Part shown: positions 34,001 through 45,608 of the stretch, piece after piece | How positions within the stretch are numbered: the stretch's first letter is position 1 | Layout: every line of letters starts with the position of its first letter | NCBI RefSeq assembly: GCF_010389155.1 | Contig: NC_057766.1 | Coordinates: 28,777,516-28,841,515 of the forward strand | DNA: 64,000 nucleotides | Origin: Erigeron canadensis | Lineage: Eukaryota; Streptophyta; Magnoliopsida; Asterales; Asteraceae | Direction of reading: 5' to 3' | Notes under the pieces: generated by a model | Database searches by the model: none | Told to the model about the DNA's origin: nothing | What the model saw: only the letters and a program-made list of their open reading frames with translations | Translations under genes and position numbers: made by a program

Positions 34001-35982
34001 CTTGCTTTTTAATTCACATGTGATTGAAATTGTTCACATTTTACTGATCTTTTGTTCATTCTAATTTGAACCTCCATCACCTTACATATATCATCTATGA
34101 TTGGACTCAACCATATTTGTATTAACATGTTACTTTATCATTCTCGTAGTCTTTGTAACATTCCTTTATATGCTGTCAATCATGCTACATAGTCCAACTT
34201 CATATACTGTAAATTGCAGTGAACAGAAGTACACAAGAAAGTTACTGCTCGTGCATACTAGGAAGTCACTTATTAACATCAATTTTCATTTATTTTAAAT
34301 ACTTGATATAATCAACTTTGGCTTCTCCGTTTATTGCGTGCAGTTTTGGCATTCATCCGTTCAAAGGTGGGAAATTGTGAAAAGGAAAATAAAGCATTAC
34401 CATTATTAAAAGCCGTCTGGAATGACATTGCAGAACTGCCCAAGAATGACATAGATAGAATACTCAGAGGACCACCAGATCCCATTAAGCAAGACAAGTT
34501 GGCTTCTGGAAAGGCTGTTGAAGCTATACAACTACAAAACCTCATTATTGAACATCTTGAGAAAATGCTTGCTATATCCAAAAACACACTTGTAATGCAA
34601 GAAACCAAGCCAGTTTCTGGAAAGGAAATTGCTCAAGCTCTGCAACTACAAAAACTCATTTCTGCACAACTCGCGAGCATGCATGTTGAGACCCAAAACA
34701 TAATCAAAGGGACCCCAGATTCGTTAGCTCTGGAGCTGGAAAAGCTCATTTTTGAACATATTGTGAAACTAAATGAGAACACCCAGAAGATTATTAAGAT
34801 GGTTATAATTACGAAAGAAAATCAAGCTCAAAGTCTACAAAAGGCAGCTCAAAGTCTACACAAGGCTATAATTGAACATATTTACAGCATGGATAAAGAA
34901 AGACAGAGAATAATCAAAAAGCCTGCAAAGGATGCATACTCTAACCGGGTATTGTTTATTGCTGCAGAAATGGGCAATACCAACTTTTTAATTGAGCTTA
35001 TCCGTCTATATCCCGATCTGATATGGAAGGTAAATGATGACAACCTAACTATATTTCACATTGCTGTCAAAAATCGTCATGAGGGTATCTACAACCTATT
35101 GTACGAGATAGGCTCAATGAAAGATATGATAACTCCTCTCAAAGACCCAAATGATAACAATATGCTGCACTTAGTCGGGACTAGTGCGGAGGATCTAGAT
35201 GATGCATCAGGAGTTGCATTACGGATGCAAAGAGAGTTATTATGGTTCCAGGTACATACATATATCCCTTTCCCAGCTTCCACTTTTCTTTTCTTTAACG
35301 ATTAGCATACAATAAAGTAGTCTTTTAACTGTTATAGTTTGTGGTATAGGAAGTGAAGCAAATGATCCCTCCTTCTTATAGAGAAAGGAAAAATAAAGAT
35401 GGCCTAACGCCACATGAGTTATTTACAGTTAAACACAAAGATCTAGTTACAGAAAGTGGGCAGTGGATGAAAGAAACGGCTAATCAATGTATGGTTGTCG
35501 CAGCACTTATTGCAACCATAGTGTTTGCTGCAGCCTTTACAATTCCGGGTGGATATGACCAGAACACTGGTCTGCCTATGTTTCAGTCAAAAGCAACCCT
35601 TATAGTTTTCGTTGTCGCAGATGCCATTTCTCTATTCTCCTCTTCAGCTTCAATTCTCATATTCTTAGCTATCCTCACGTCTCGTTATGCTGAACGTGAC
35701 TTCCAGGAATCATTACCCAAAAAGCTAATGTTTGGTATTGCTACTCTTTTCCTGTCTATAACAACCATGACAGTCGTTTTTGGGGTTAGTTTCTTCGTAC
35801 TTTACCATAGGGGGTTGTTATGGATTCCAATCCTAATCGGTGTACTTGCTGTGATGCCAGTCCTCCTATATGTTAGGCTGCAATATTCTTTGTTCATCGA
35901 TGTAATTCGGGCTACTTATGGTTCTAAGTACCTCTTTAATCCCACAAAACATGTTATGTACTATGAAAACCCCAAAGTGTAA
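31037..35982 (+). CDS. Ankyrin-repeat PGG-domain membrane protein (ACD6/ITN1-like), copy 3
   Basis: Coding exons 31037-31250, 33022-33531, 33734-33862, 34344-35251 and 35350-35982 join in frame to 797 residues. The ATG follows the 5'UTR-intron acceptor immediately. Ankyrin repeats lie at ~80-235 and ~482-585, with the variable helical linker between. The linker carries an extra short duplication (QSLQKA then QSLHKA). The PGG motif (IPGGYDQNTG) is at ~653-655, followed by four hydrophobic segments. Between the PGG motif and the second membrane segment it differs from copies 1 and 2 (QNTG instead of GDSG). Intron 1 (1.77 kb) is almost entirely nested MITEs. Predicted to be intact, with the same membrane/immune role by family. 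Splicing is unverified. Confidence 0.88.
31382..31935. mobile_element. Outer MITE interrupted by another MITE, intron 1 of gene 3
   Basis: The two halves (31382-31502 and 31795-31935) are inverted to each other: AAAGCTGACAAGTGGCAGC against GGTTGCCATATATAC, and GTATATGTGAAT against ACATTCACATAGTATAC. The inner element 31503-31794 splits it near its centre. Confidence 0.6.
31503..31794. mobile_element. Inner Mutator-type MITE (292 bp)
   Basis: The ends GGGTTAAGTATCTGG and CCAGATACTAAACCC are inverted. The flanks TATGGTTGTC (31493-31502) and TATGGTTGCC (31795-31804) are a 10-bp duplication with one mismatch. It belongs to the same family as 43530-43819. Confidence 0.85.
31936..32600. mobile_element. 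Second outer MITE interrupted by a MITE
   Basis: The left part (GGTTGAATGTTCATAATAGG) and right part (inverse: GATTGAATGTTTATAGTAGG) are inverted arms, and the right end reads GATACTAATCCCT. The element 32176-32453 lies between the arms. Confidence 0.6.
32176..32453. mobile_element. Inner Mutator-type MITE (278 bp)
   Basis: The ends GGGATAAGTACCCCAAAATA and the inverse of TGAGATAAGTACCCCAGAGT fit each other. The flanks ATAGCAACC (32167-32175) and ATAGCAACT (32454-32462) match at 8 of 9 bases. Confidence 0.8.
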
Positions 35983-36284
35983 CCATCGTCTATCTGATTG
36001 CAGACAGACTTCTGTTTGATATGTCATATGTAACATTTTTCCACATCACATGTAAACAATTATGTATTCAAAAGATGATTATGTTTTGCTAACTTGGTTG
36101 GTTCTTTATGCTACTAAAATGCAACCTTTTCTTTTAGCGTGTTTACACATTACACTCTATGGCCCAATTTTCTCTTCAGTTGGGGGCATCTACAGTTCTA
36201 CACTTTACCCATGAGGCGGGGGTCCAGTAATCCGTTTGACCTTTGTGGGGTTTTTCTTAGAATAGAGCTATATGAGGATTTAAA
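35983..36284. other. 3' flank of gene 3
   Basis: The first ~200 bp match the 3' flanks of genes 1 and 2 (TTTGATATGTCATATGTAAC type). No gene or further repeat is recognised. Confidence 0.5.
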
Positions 36285-36440
36285 TAAGGGTAATGAATCT
36301 TGTTTAGCTTAAAAATTCTCCAATTAATAGGATTGTGACATGGAGAAAATCAGGGGTGAAATTATAAAAGATAATTAGTAGATTACATGTATTAACAAGT
36401 GGATATATTAGTAGGATTGGTTAGAAGGATTTATCATTTT
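36285..36440. repeat. Short MITE-like repeat, copy 2
   Basis: Resembles 346-530 (see there). Ends near GGTTAGAAGGATTTATCATT. Confidence 0.5.
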
Positions 36441-36597
36441 CCTATAAATAAAGGACGCCAAAGGGGTTATAACTTATAAAAGGGTAGCTAGATGAATGTC
36501 AAATATATTTGACGGGACATTGAATCTCGATAAATTTTGGTTTTGATATTAAGGTGTTAATACCCGTATACTCCGTATATTTTAAAGATTACAAAAA

Positions 36598-37355
36598 TGG
36601 TACCCGTGCATTGCGGCGGTGATGGAGGTGATAACGGGGTGGTGATGTAATGGCGGCGGTGGTGGTGATGGGGTGATCTACCTGACGGGTTCCGCCCTCG
36701 GATTTAAAAATTTGTCAAAAGTATATCGAATGACCACTCTAAAGAAATAGCATGAAATTTTAAGAACACCCATATAATTTTTATAATTTATCAATGTACG
36801 ATTTTTGAGATAAAAGCTTTTAAATGAATTATAATGATAAAATGATTTATAGAGAAGCAAGAAAAAAAAATTGATTAGTTGAGACTTGAAGATAGAGAAT
36901 GGGTATTATAGCTATCTAAAGCTATCTTATAAAGTATTTTGCCTTTTTTTAAGAAAAGATGATTTGAACTACCCAAAATACTCTTATTTTTTGTTCACTA
37001 ATTTAAACATTTCCCCCTAATATATCTATAATAACTTTAAATCTCAACCATTCATTTTTTTCCCCTCCTCAAATCTTAACCATTCATTTTTTCCTATCTA
37101 TAAATCATTTTATTCCTCTAATTCATTCAAAATCTTTTATCTCAAAAACCGTATATCGATAAATTATAAAAATTGTATAGGTGTTCTTAAACTTTAATGC
37201 TCTTTTATTAGAGATGTCATTCGATATACTTTCGACGAATTTTTAAATCCGAGGACGGAGCCCGTACGGCTAAGGCATTTGGCTATCATACTCTATGACT
37301 TGACCTATCACCCCCACCATCTCACCGCCGCAACGCGCGGATACTATCTCTCGTT
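36598..37355. mobile_element. Inverted-repeat (foldback-like) element
   Basis: The left arm from 36598 (TGGTACCCGTGCATTGCGGC) and the right arm ending ~37355 (read inverted: ATAGTATCCGCGCGTTGCGG) are inverted copies over about 250 bp. They include TCGGATTTAAAAATTTGTC/TCGTC, GTATATCGAATGAC and ATAATTTATCGATATACG. The loop is ~230 bp, with no coding content. No target duplication was established. The GC-rich tips resemble the Helitron-like ends at 22123 and 22580. Confidence 0.6.
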
Positions 37356-37480
37356 TTAGGTAAATATAAAATAGATGGGAGGGGTATTTTGGGAAAGTAC
37401 TTAAAATCAATATTGAAAATTTAAGTTCAATGTTAAAAATCTAAAGAAAATTTGCTTTATAATATAATATAAATGTATAA

Positions 37481-37510
37481 CTAGTTAATGTTCTCGGGCG
37501 TTGCCCGAGA
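37481..37510 (-). mobile_element. Helitron 3' terminus
   Basis: On the minus strand there is a perfect 8-bp hairpin (TCTCGGGC / GCCCGAGA, loop of three, 37492-37510), then seven bases, then CTAG before T (37481-37484). This is the canonical Helitron 3' end. The element extends rightward on the + strand map, but its 5' end was not identified. A (TA)n run at 37990-38038 may lie inside it. Confidence 0.65.
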
Positions 37511-37983
37511 GACCTTGCTTTCCGAAACCTTATAAAAGTTGTTTCATATTTAAACGTGTGTTTGGAAATGTGTTGTCGTGTACAAATGTAAGATATAATA
37601 ATTATTTACATAATCAATTTTCTGGATAGTTGAAGGAATAAATAATCTTAATTATGGAGCAATTATATATGATTAATTAAAAATAAAAAATGTGATAACG
37701 GAAAAAAATGAAAGCACACAGAATATATACAATTACTTTTACAAAGTAAATGACAAATAAAAACAACCACTATATAATAAATAGTCAAAGCAAAAAAAAA
37801 TGTACAAAAACAATGACTACCTATTTAAAAGCATAAGTTAATTTGAAAAAAGTCTCCAATGTCAAAAAAGAGTAGAATGACATAAGTATACGAACCACAC
37901 AAACCATTCTTGTAAAGTTGTATAAAATATAAAGACATTTCATGAAACTAAAAATAAAAAGGATGTACGCACTCCCAAATTTC

Positions 37984-38041
<58 letters not shown>

Positions 38042-38557
38042 ATGAAGAATGTCCAAAGATGTCAAATCTGTATTTCGGAATGAATTCAAAATATTTGAAA
38101 TTTTATATATCATCATTTGGAACGAACATTATTTTAAGGGGAAAATGAGATACAGGTTAGAGATCTTTTAAAATAAAAAGCTTTGGGACCTTAAATATGG
38201 GATTATATGAAAATTTAAATTACGGGTGTTACACAAACAATGGTCCTAAATACCATTTTTGGATCGGGACCAATATTCGTTTTCGGCAATTTTTAATGTA
38301 GTATCGGGGCCGGGAAAGTCATCACTTCTCAAAACCAATGGTTTTCTCACTTTCGTTTTTGGGTTTATACAAATTTAGGTCAAAAGCATTTAGCTCGAGC
38401 CTGGCCCGGTTTAGACTAACTATTTTTACCCGATAGGTTAAATCGTCGGGCTTGGTTTTGATTTTCTAGAATTTTCTGGTTGGGGCCAAACGGGTTCAGG
38501 TCAGATGATGTTTTAATCCGCTAATTCACAACCTTTTTCTTTAATAAAGTAGTAATA
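37511..38557. other. Probable body of the Helitron-like element and spacer
   Basis: AT-rich and gene-free. It includes a (TA)n microsatellite at 37990-38038. No Rep/helicase reading frame. Confidence 0.4.
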
Positions 38558-38565
38558 TGTTAATC

Positions 38566-38860
38566 TAGGGATGAGAAAAAAAAACCGAAATCTGAAACCC
38601 GACCCGAATCGACCTGCCCGAAGGGCTAACGGGTCAGGTTGCGGGTCCAGCATTTGTTGTATTTTTCGGGTCACGGGTTGCGCGAATTGGGCCTGGCCGG
38701 GCCAAGCCAAAAACCAAAAAAAGGTGAAGGAAACCCGTGACCCGTCCACGACCTCCCGAACCCGACCCAAACCGAACCATCATGGGCCGGGTCACGGTTC
38801 CGATTTTCGTGTACTTGCGGATCACGGGTTGGGCCGGATCGGGCCATTTACACATCCCTA
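38566..38860. mobile_element. hAT-type MITE (295 bp)
   Basis: The ends TAGGGATGAG and ...ACACATCCCTA are inverted. The flanks TGTTAATC (38558-38565) and TTTTAATC (38861-38868) match at 7 of 8. The GC-rich interior is full of ACCCG/CGGGT words. Open frames on both strands are a by-product of that composition. Confidence 0.78.
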
Positions 38861-38868
38861 TTTTAATC

Positions 38869-41551
38869 TTCTTATATAAACTTCAAATAAATACACCATT
38901 GAAAAGGAGAATAATGTTTAAATCTGAGTTAAATTAGTTTTGTTTTGTAAGATAGTTTAATTTTTTTTTTATTGATTGAATTTTATTCTAATACGAACAA
39001 TTAGACAGTGAAATAGTAATAACACATTTCATCTCATGTTAATTTCATTCTTTATTCTAAAAGGCAACATCCATTTCAAATGATACGCAAATGTATTTAT
39101 ATTGATTTTGAAATGAGAGTTATCTATATTATATCAATATCAATTAACTTTTCATACGACTTATTTATTTCATGCGCATCGTTAAGGCCTTAAGGGGGCT
39201 TAATGTGGTACTAGGGACACATGATGTCCTTTTTAACTCTTTTTTTTTTTTTGGTTAACTAAAAATAGTTTCTTTGATTGTCATATCGTATCGAATGTTT
39301 AGAAAAGGTAACAAAAACTGACTTTTTTTTAGTACATATATTTTTAATTTATTTTCTAGCGAAAACTTTTACAACGAGACTTTAAAAAAGTATAGTTATA
39401 TTAACTAAACTAGATTATTTTTTCACGTAATACGCGAGATAAACATATTAAATTTGCATTATAACATAATCAAGTACTTATGGATAAAACATGTTAAGAT
39501 TTTATGATATTATCGTTTAAAAAATGTTTTTTATATCAAAAATGGTTAGTAGGGTTTTTATGCTATATCTTTATAACACGATACCCAATTACCCATGTAA
39601 TGCGGAAATGGCGTTGGCGACAGGTGATAATGGCGGTTAATATTGGTGGTGGTGACATACACAAATGGAATGTTTTAAATTTCTATGTTTATGGGAATTT
39701 GATGGAATGTTTTAAATTCCATCAAATATGAAATGGAAGGAATTTGAATTCCAATTTCAATGAATTCCATGGAATCCCTTCCAACCAAACACTCCCTAAA
39801 AGGAAAGTACTATTAGGTAGTGTTTGGTAATGTCTTAATTAAAAGTCATGACTTAATATTAATTTCCTTAATTTATTAAGTCAATCAAATATGTTCTTTG
39901 TTGACTTAATAAACAAAATCTATTGTACAATTATCACTTCTATTTCTATAAGGATGGGGTGTTTCAATTTTGATAAAGAAAAAGAGATTTAATAACGTTG
40001 TAGTTAAATGTAGTGAGTACCTGCTTGTAACATCTCAAAATTTAAAAGTTATTATTTATATATATAGATTATTATTTATATATTATTATTATTATGTTTG
40101 AAAATTATACTAATTTATTAGTTATAAAAGATAAATTTTGTAAATTTACTAATGAAAATCTCTAAGGTTATAATTTAAAAAAGGGATGTGTATTTATAGT
40201 TTCATTTATTTATTCGATTTAGATATTTAAAAATATTTGGGCTTTTAAGATTGAAAAATCTAAGTTTTAAGCTCGTCAAATATATTACTTGCTAAATAGA
40301 TTTATGTGTTACTATATTAAGTCGGAAGTTTATTTAATTTATGACATCAGTTTATTCCTCAAAAAGATATAAATAAAAGGATATAAATATATCGAAGAAT
40401 AAATGACCTGGCGGTGTAGTGGCGATGGCTGATAGTGGTGGTGGCGACGTCAACAGTGACAGTTGGTGGCAGTGACGATAGGTGGTGGTGGTAGTGCCGG
40501 TGACGACAGTAATGTTGTAATTATTGTAACTGATGTAAAAGGAGGTGATGTAGTTATCTTAAGAGTTGATTGATATATGTTACAAAATTTTCATTAAATG
40601 CATTATTATAGATATATATTAAGTAAATATATTTAAATTAGTTAAATGAAAGAAATAGTATGGGTAGGTCAATATGTTTTTTTTGAAAAAAAAAAATAGA
40701 GGTTAGATTCTCGATTAATAAAACCACTTGGTCTTTAATCAAATGACCAGTTGAGGCCCTCTTTGGAGAAATTGGCGGAAATGATGTTGGCTTGGAGGCC
40801 CAAGAGTGAATATTGATTTCCGGTGGTTTTTAATTAGGCATTTGCCTCTGAGCCTGCGAGCGTAGGTGTTATCATTCACGTTCTACAAGAGTGCATTAGT
40901 TCCAACTTTCAACATACTACCCAACTTGAATGTCACTGCTAGAATTCCAAACACTTATATGATACATGTTTTTCACAACTTACATATAATCTTGATACAA
41001 AAATATTATTTATGAAATAATTTTAATCAATTATTTTTCATGAGATCAATTATTTTTTAGTATGAGTGTTTGACATCAATTTATTTTAAATATGTTTAAT
41101 CTGAATTATAAAGATGCGATCATACCAAATAATACAGTTTCAAAAGTTTATTTGATAAAAATTAACATTACTATATTGGACAAAATATATTGCAATTGAT
41201 ATTACAAATATTTATAGACAAAAACGGTGGTGGACGTAAATAACAGATTGTTTTATCACTATCAATTCATACGGGTCTTTTAAAAACTCAAATATAAAAT
41301 TGAATATAAATCACATATAGATACTAAACATGTTACGCTAGTTGTATATTAGGAATAAATCATAATTTTGTAAATTTATCAAAACTAAAATATATATGTA
41401 AGAGAGGTATATTTTGTCAAATCATACAAAACATAAGTATTAATATTGTCATTAAACAAAGATAAAATAATTAAATTTGATCTAACGGTTCTAAATCAAA
41501 AATTGAAGTCATATAAGGATTCTTATTTGTTTAGGAATGAATTTAAGACCT

Positions 41552-41606
<55 letters not shown>

Positions 41607-41810
41607 TAGTAGTATTGTAGATATTGAAGTGAAAATCAGAGAAGGAGCCAAGATTGGGGCTGACGGACCGTAATACATATACATATCATATATAAAAAAC
41701 TTAAAAGGGGGTCGTAATACATAGAAGTAAAGCCTGAATGTTAACATAAGAAGATCGTTTTTTATTATAAAGATAGAAATTTCATATTTACACAACATAG
41801 ATTAATATTA
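38869..41810. other. Gene-free spacer
   Basis: No gene is recognised. A MITE-like stretch at ~39690-39800 has inverted AATTTGATGGAATG/CATCAAAT words and a CCAAACACTCCCTA end. GT-rich GGTGGTGGCGAC-type low complexity lies at 40410-40510, and a (TA)n microsatellite at 41553-41602. Confidence 0.45.
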
Positions 41811-42092
41811 GAGATAAGTATCCTGAAATGTTACAAACTTTGAACGAATGTCTATAGTGTGAAATAACTAAAGTTGTGTTCATTGTATATAATCATCTTT
41901 AAATTATGTGTATTGTATGTAAGAATGCATACGTGACAACCATATATAGTTTCCACTTGTTAGTTTTTGATTGGTTGGATATATTTTCTTACATAAAATA
42001 CACATAATGTAAAGATGATTATATACAATGAGCACAACTTTAATTATTTCGACATTCGTCTAAAGTTTGTTACATTTCAAGATACTAATCCC
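41811..42092. mobile_element. Mutator-type MITE (282 bp)
   Basis: The ends GAGATAAGTATCCTGAAATG and the inverse of GGGATTAGTATCTTGAAATG fit each other. A perfect 9-bp target duplication TTAATATTA lies at 41802-41810 and 42093-42101. Same family as 2113-2403. Confidence 0.88.
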
Positions 42093-43529
42093 TTAATATT
42101 ATATCTACACCTCAATCTAAAACTAATAATATGAGTTTAGCTTTTATTACTTTTAACAAAATAATGACAATAATTAGTTTTCTTGTTAATTTGCTTCTAA
42201 CTATAGTATAAGAGTATTATTACAATTAATTCAACACATCTATTTTACCGTAGATACGAATTCTAAAATTTAGTAGGATCGAACTATACTCACTTTACAC
42301 ATCTATTTTACCGTAGATACGAATTCTTAAATTGAGTAGGATCGAACTATACTCACTCTATCGTTGCATGTAAAAATTGGCCTCCCTATAGAGTTAATTA
42401 GAACTCCTTACGATTTTTAGTGCATATACTAGATTTAAACCCGTGTCAAATAGACGGATGGTTTATGACATATTGAAGATGAAGTTAAATATATGTAATG
42501 TTAAAAAAACTGTAGAAAAACAAACCAATGAATTCAAGAATGTAACTAAAGTTATGAAACAACAAAACGATAAATTCAAATATAAATAATGTAAAATTAA
42601 AGTATCGGAATGTAAAACCGGAACATTGACGAAACAATTATCTTGTTTGTCTATCAACGTCATATTAAAGCTTATTATTGTAACAGTTTTTCAACAATAC
42701 TTTAAAAGAAACTTCTTATAGTTTAAGAGATCTATTATAATTAACAATTAACAATGATATAAATCTTATAAACAAAAGAATGAAGTTGAAGTTGTATTAG
42801 AGAATCAACATGCTAATTTCATTATACCTCTTACTCATATGTAATTATTATGGTTCAGCATACAAACTCAATCCCGAACAAACCCGAGTGTCAGTACCGC
42901 ATATCATCATTGAATAACTTCAAAAGCATCTGTATTACAGATCGAACGATTGTAGTTTTAGTAAATTAAAATCAACATACACTTTAAAATTGGAAGAAAA
43001 AAAAAATATTAAAGCTATTGCAACTATAAAGAACATAATACTTATGAAGAAACCAAACATCTATATAAAAGAAATTGATCACTTTTTCAAAGAAAAAAGA
43101 AAAGGATTTTGTGAGAACATGATATTTTTCTTGCATACGTTTGGAATGTATTATGATTTTTATATCTTGTATATATATCCACTAATTTAGATAGTTATAT
43201 CAGGTGATTTTTACTTAAATAATATATATCCTCATTCGTAGCATATGATAGATATAAATTTATAGTTACAATCTTAATTATTTAGTCACATGTTGAAATT
43301 CTTAATTTAAAGAAATCGGAGATTGTGATTGGTTAATTTAATTTAGATTAGTTGTCTTTTATTTAGTATATATAAAAATAAGAATATTATGTGCTTAATT
43401 TTTAAAGTTTTTTTTTGTAAAGCTTAATCAGGGTGTATAAGAATAAATACATCATTATGTTGTTCTAATAAATATTATAAATCCGAACATGATATATCGA
43501 TTTAATAATAATAAATATAAATAATAATA
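42093..43529. other. Gene-free spacer with a 63-bp tandem duplication
   Basis: Two adjacent 63-bp units (42235-42297 and 42298-42360) both contain TTTTACCGTAGATACGAATT and AGTAGGATCGAACTATACTC. The rest is AT-rich and shows no gene. Confidence 0.7.
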
Positions 43530-43819
43530 GGGTTTAGTATCTGGGGATATAAGTAACTTTTACATATTTTCTATTGTGTGAATGTAACTTTCATTTGGTT
43601 AATTGTATGTTATAAACCCGTCAAATTGAACGATTAATGTAAAAGTGTATACGTGGCACACCATATGAGCTGCCACGTGGAAGTTTTTGATTGGTCAACC
43701 TTAAAATTTTACATTCGTTCAAATTTAGCAGGTCAGTTGCATACAATGAACCAAATGAAAGTTACGTTCACACAATAAAAAAAATGTACAAGTTATTTAC
43801 ACTTCCAGATACTTAACCC
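43530..43819. mobile_element. Mutator-type MITE (290 bp)
   Basis: The ends GGGTTTAGTATCTGG and CCAGATACTTAACCC are inverted. A 9-bp duplication ATAATAATA lies at 43521-43529 and 43820-43828 (in an AT-repeat context, so weaker alone). It is closely related to the inner MITE at 31503. Confidence 0.8.
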
Positions 43820-43988
43820 ATAATAATAATAACAACAACAATAATAATAATATACTCTATATTAAAAATGAAATTATCACACTTTCGCATGTTATTGCAA
43901 TATAATGAATATGAAAGAGAAGTAAATATATTGAAATTTTTTTTAATAACAAAGAACTGTTAATTATCAAACAAGTAAACAACCAAAG

Positions 43989-45496
43989 AGGGATTTTTTC
44001 CTATTGATCACTTGGGACTGAAAATTGGGGGAAATATGAATAAAGTTGTAAACTGGAACTTCATCTTTGATATTTTCGAGAATAGGTTGGCTATGTGGAA
44101 GTCGAGTTGTCTCTCGCTAGCTGGAAGAATTGTTTTGGCTAAAGCTGTCCTTGAATGTTTGCCAACCTATTACTTCTCGTTATTTAAAGTTCCCGAAACA
44201 GTGATCAACGGCTTAGAAGCTATCATTAGAAGATTTATTTGGGGAGGTACAAATGACGCAAAGAAAATGCATTGGGTTGCCTGGGACCGAGTCGCTTCAC
44301 CAGTCAATTTAGGTGGCCTCGGTTTAGGAAAGCTAAAGGATTCAAACACGGCCTTATTATCCAAATGGTTGTGGAGATACCGTAATGAGGAAAAAGCTTT
44401 ATGGAGGAGGGTCATTGATTCAGTTCACAACACAAAGAGATGTTGGGAACCCCTGCCTATTAACCGGGCAGTAACAGGTGTATGGAAATCTATTGTTAAC
44501 GAAATTGGCAGAGTCAAAGTCCAAGATACGAGTATAAACCAATTATTCAAGGGTGAGGTTGGAAATGGGACGATGATTAGATTCTGGATTGACATATGGG
44601 CATGTAACATCACGCTGAAGGAGAAATTCCCATTGCTATTCAAGTTGGAGAAAAATAAAAAGTGTTGGATCAAGGATCGTTTCTGCAACAACAATGGGAC
44701 CAGTGCTACTAGCTTTAACTGGTACAGGGAACTAAGCACAGCTAAGGAAATAACAGAATGGCAGGAGCTGTCAAATTTGTTGGTTGGGATCGAATTAAAA
44801 AACTCACCAGATAGATGGAGATGGATTGGGGGTGGGGGGGGGGGAGGAAATGTCATTCTCAGTTAAAGGAGTCAAAGATTTCCTTAGAAATGGGAAAGAT
44901 TTTAGCGATCGTTTTATCTTTGATTGGCCGAAATGGATAACCAAGGACTGTTACATTTTCATGTGGAGGGCATCCATGGATCGGTTACCAACCATGGCTG
45001 CCCTTAAGAACAGGAACGTGAGCTTTGATAGGGTCGGCTACGTATCTTGCGATGCTACTAAAGAAACCTTGGAACATATTCTATGCTCTTGCGACTTGGC
45101 GATGGCTGTTTGGTACAAGATTGGTGTTTGGTGCAAAGTAAGACCAATCTTCTTTTTCTCAGTGAAAGATATATTTGAAATCGAAGAACACTTGGGTCTT
45201 AGAGGGAACACAAAAGAGGTCTTCAAAGGCATTGTTTTTGTGACTTGTTGGTGCCTATGCCGTGCAAGGAATAATAAAAGATTCAATAATGAGGAGACGA
45301 ATGGTGACAAGGTATTTCAAGAAATAAAGGCGACTAGTTTCTTTTGGTATAAGAATCGATCAAGATGTTGTACAATTAGTTTGGATAGTTGGAATCGGTT
45401 TGAAGTTGTAAACAATGTAGCCATGTAATACTTGTTTCCGGCCCACGATTTGTGTGTTCGGATGTTTGTGAATAAAAGTTTACTTTTCAAAAGAAA
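43989..45496 (+). mobile_element. 5'-truncated LINE
   Basis: The insert is flanked by a 16-bp target duplication with one mismatch: AAGTAAACAACCAAAG (43973-43988) and AAGTGAACAACCAAAG (45497-45512). It ends AATAAAAGTTTACTTTTCAA, then A-rich. It contains only the C-terminal part of a non-LTR retrotransposon ORF2. 5' truncation on insertion is typical of LINEs. Confidence 0.88.
44012..45428 (+). pseudogene. LINE ORF2 C-terminal fragment with zinc-binding region, frameshifted
   Basis: The first frame (44012-44866) begins inside the reverse-transcriptase thumb region (LAGRIVLAKAVLECLPTYY, RRFIWGG, WVAWDRVASPVNLGGLGLG), a pattern typical of plant LINE ORF2. The second frame (44826-45428) carries the zf-RVT zinc-binding region (DCYIFMWRASMDRLPT, CDATKETLEHILCSCDLA). 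The frames switch at a run of about 14 bases that is nearly all G (44832-44846), so a poly-G length change broke the ORF. The endonuclease and catalytic RT parts are absent. It cannot retrotranspose on its own. Confidence 0.85.
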
Positions 45497-45608
45497 AAGT
45501 GAACAACCAAAGGAAATTCTCGTTTTTTGTTGTCATCATTTGCTATTACTTTAGTCCTGGGTGAATTATATTGAGGGGGGCTAACTGATTATTTTGTTCC
45601 ATATATAA
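45497..45608. other. Short spacer between LINE and Harbinger element
   Basis: Its end (GGGGGGCTAACTGATTATTT, TTCCATATATAAGG) resembles the sequence to the right of the Harbinger element (50789-50850), itself a ~55-bp tandem duplication. The Harbinger may have inserted into an older repeat. Confidence 0.4.

Noticed and set aside
37942..38148. Short frames with Ile-Tyr runs (also 41446-41798 on both strands and 56573-56794)
   Set aside because: They are translations of (TA)n microsatellites.
38513..38937. Overlapping Pro/Arg-rich frames on both strands
   Set aside because: They come from the GC-rich hAT MITE with ACCCG repeats. No start context or domain.
44170..44856. Antisense frames opposite the LINE and the other genes
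   Set aside because: Shadows of the sense coding sequence, with no independent support.
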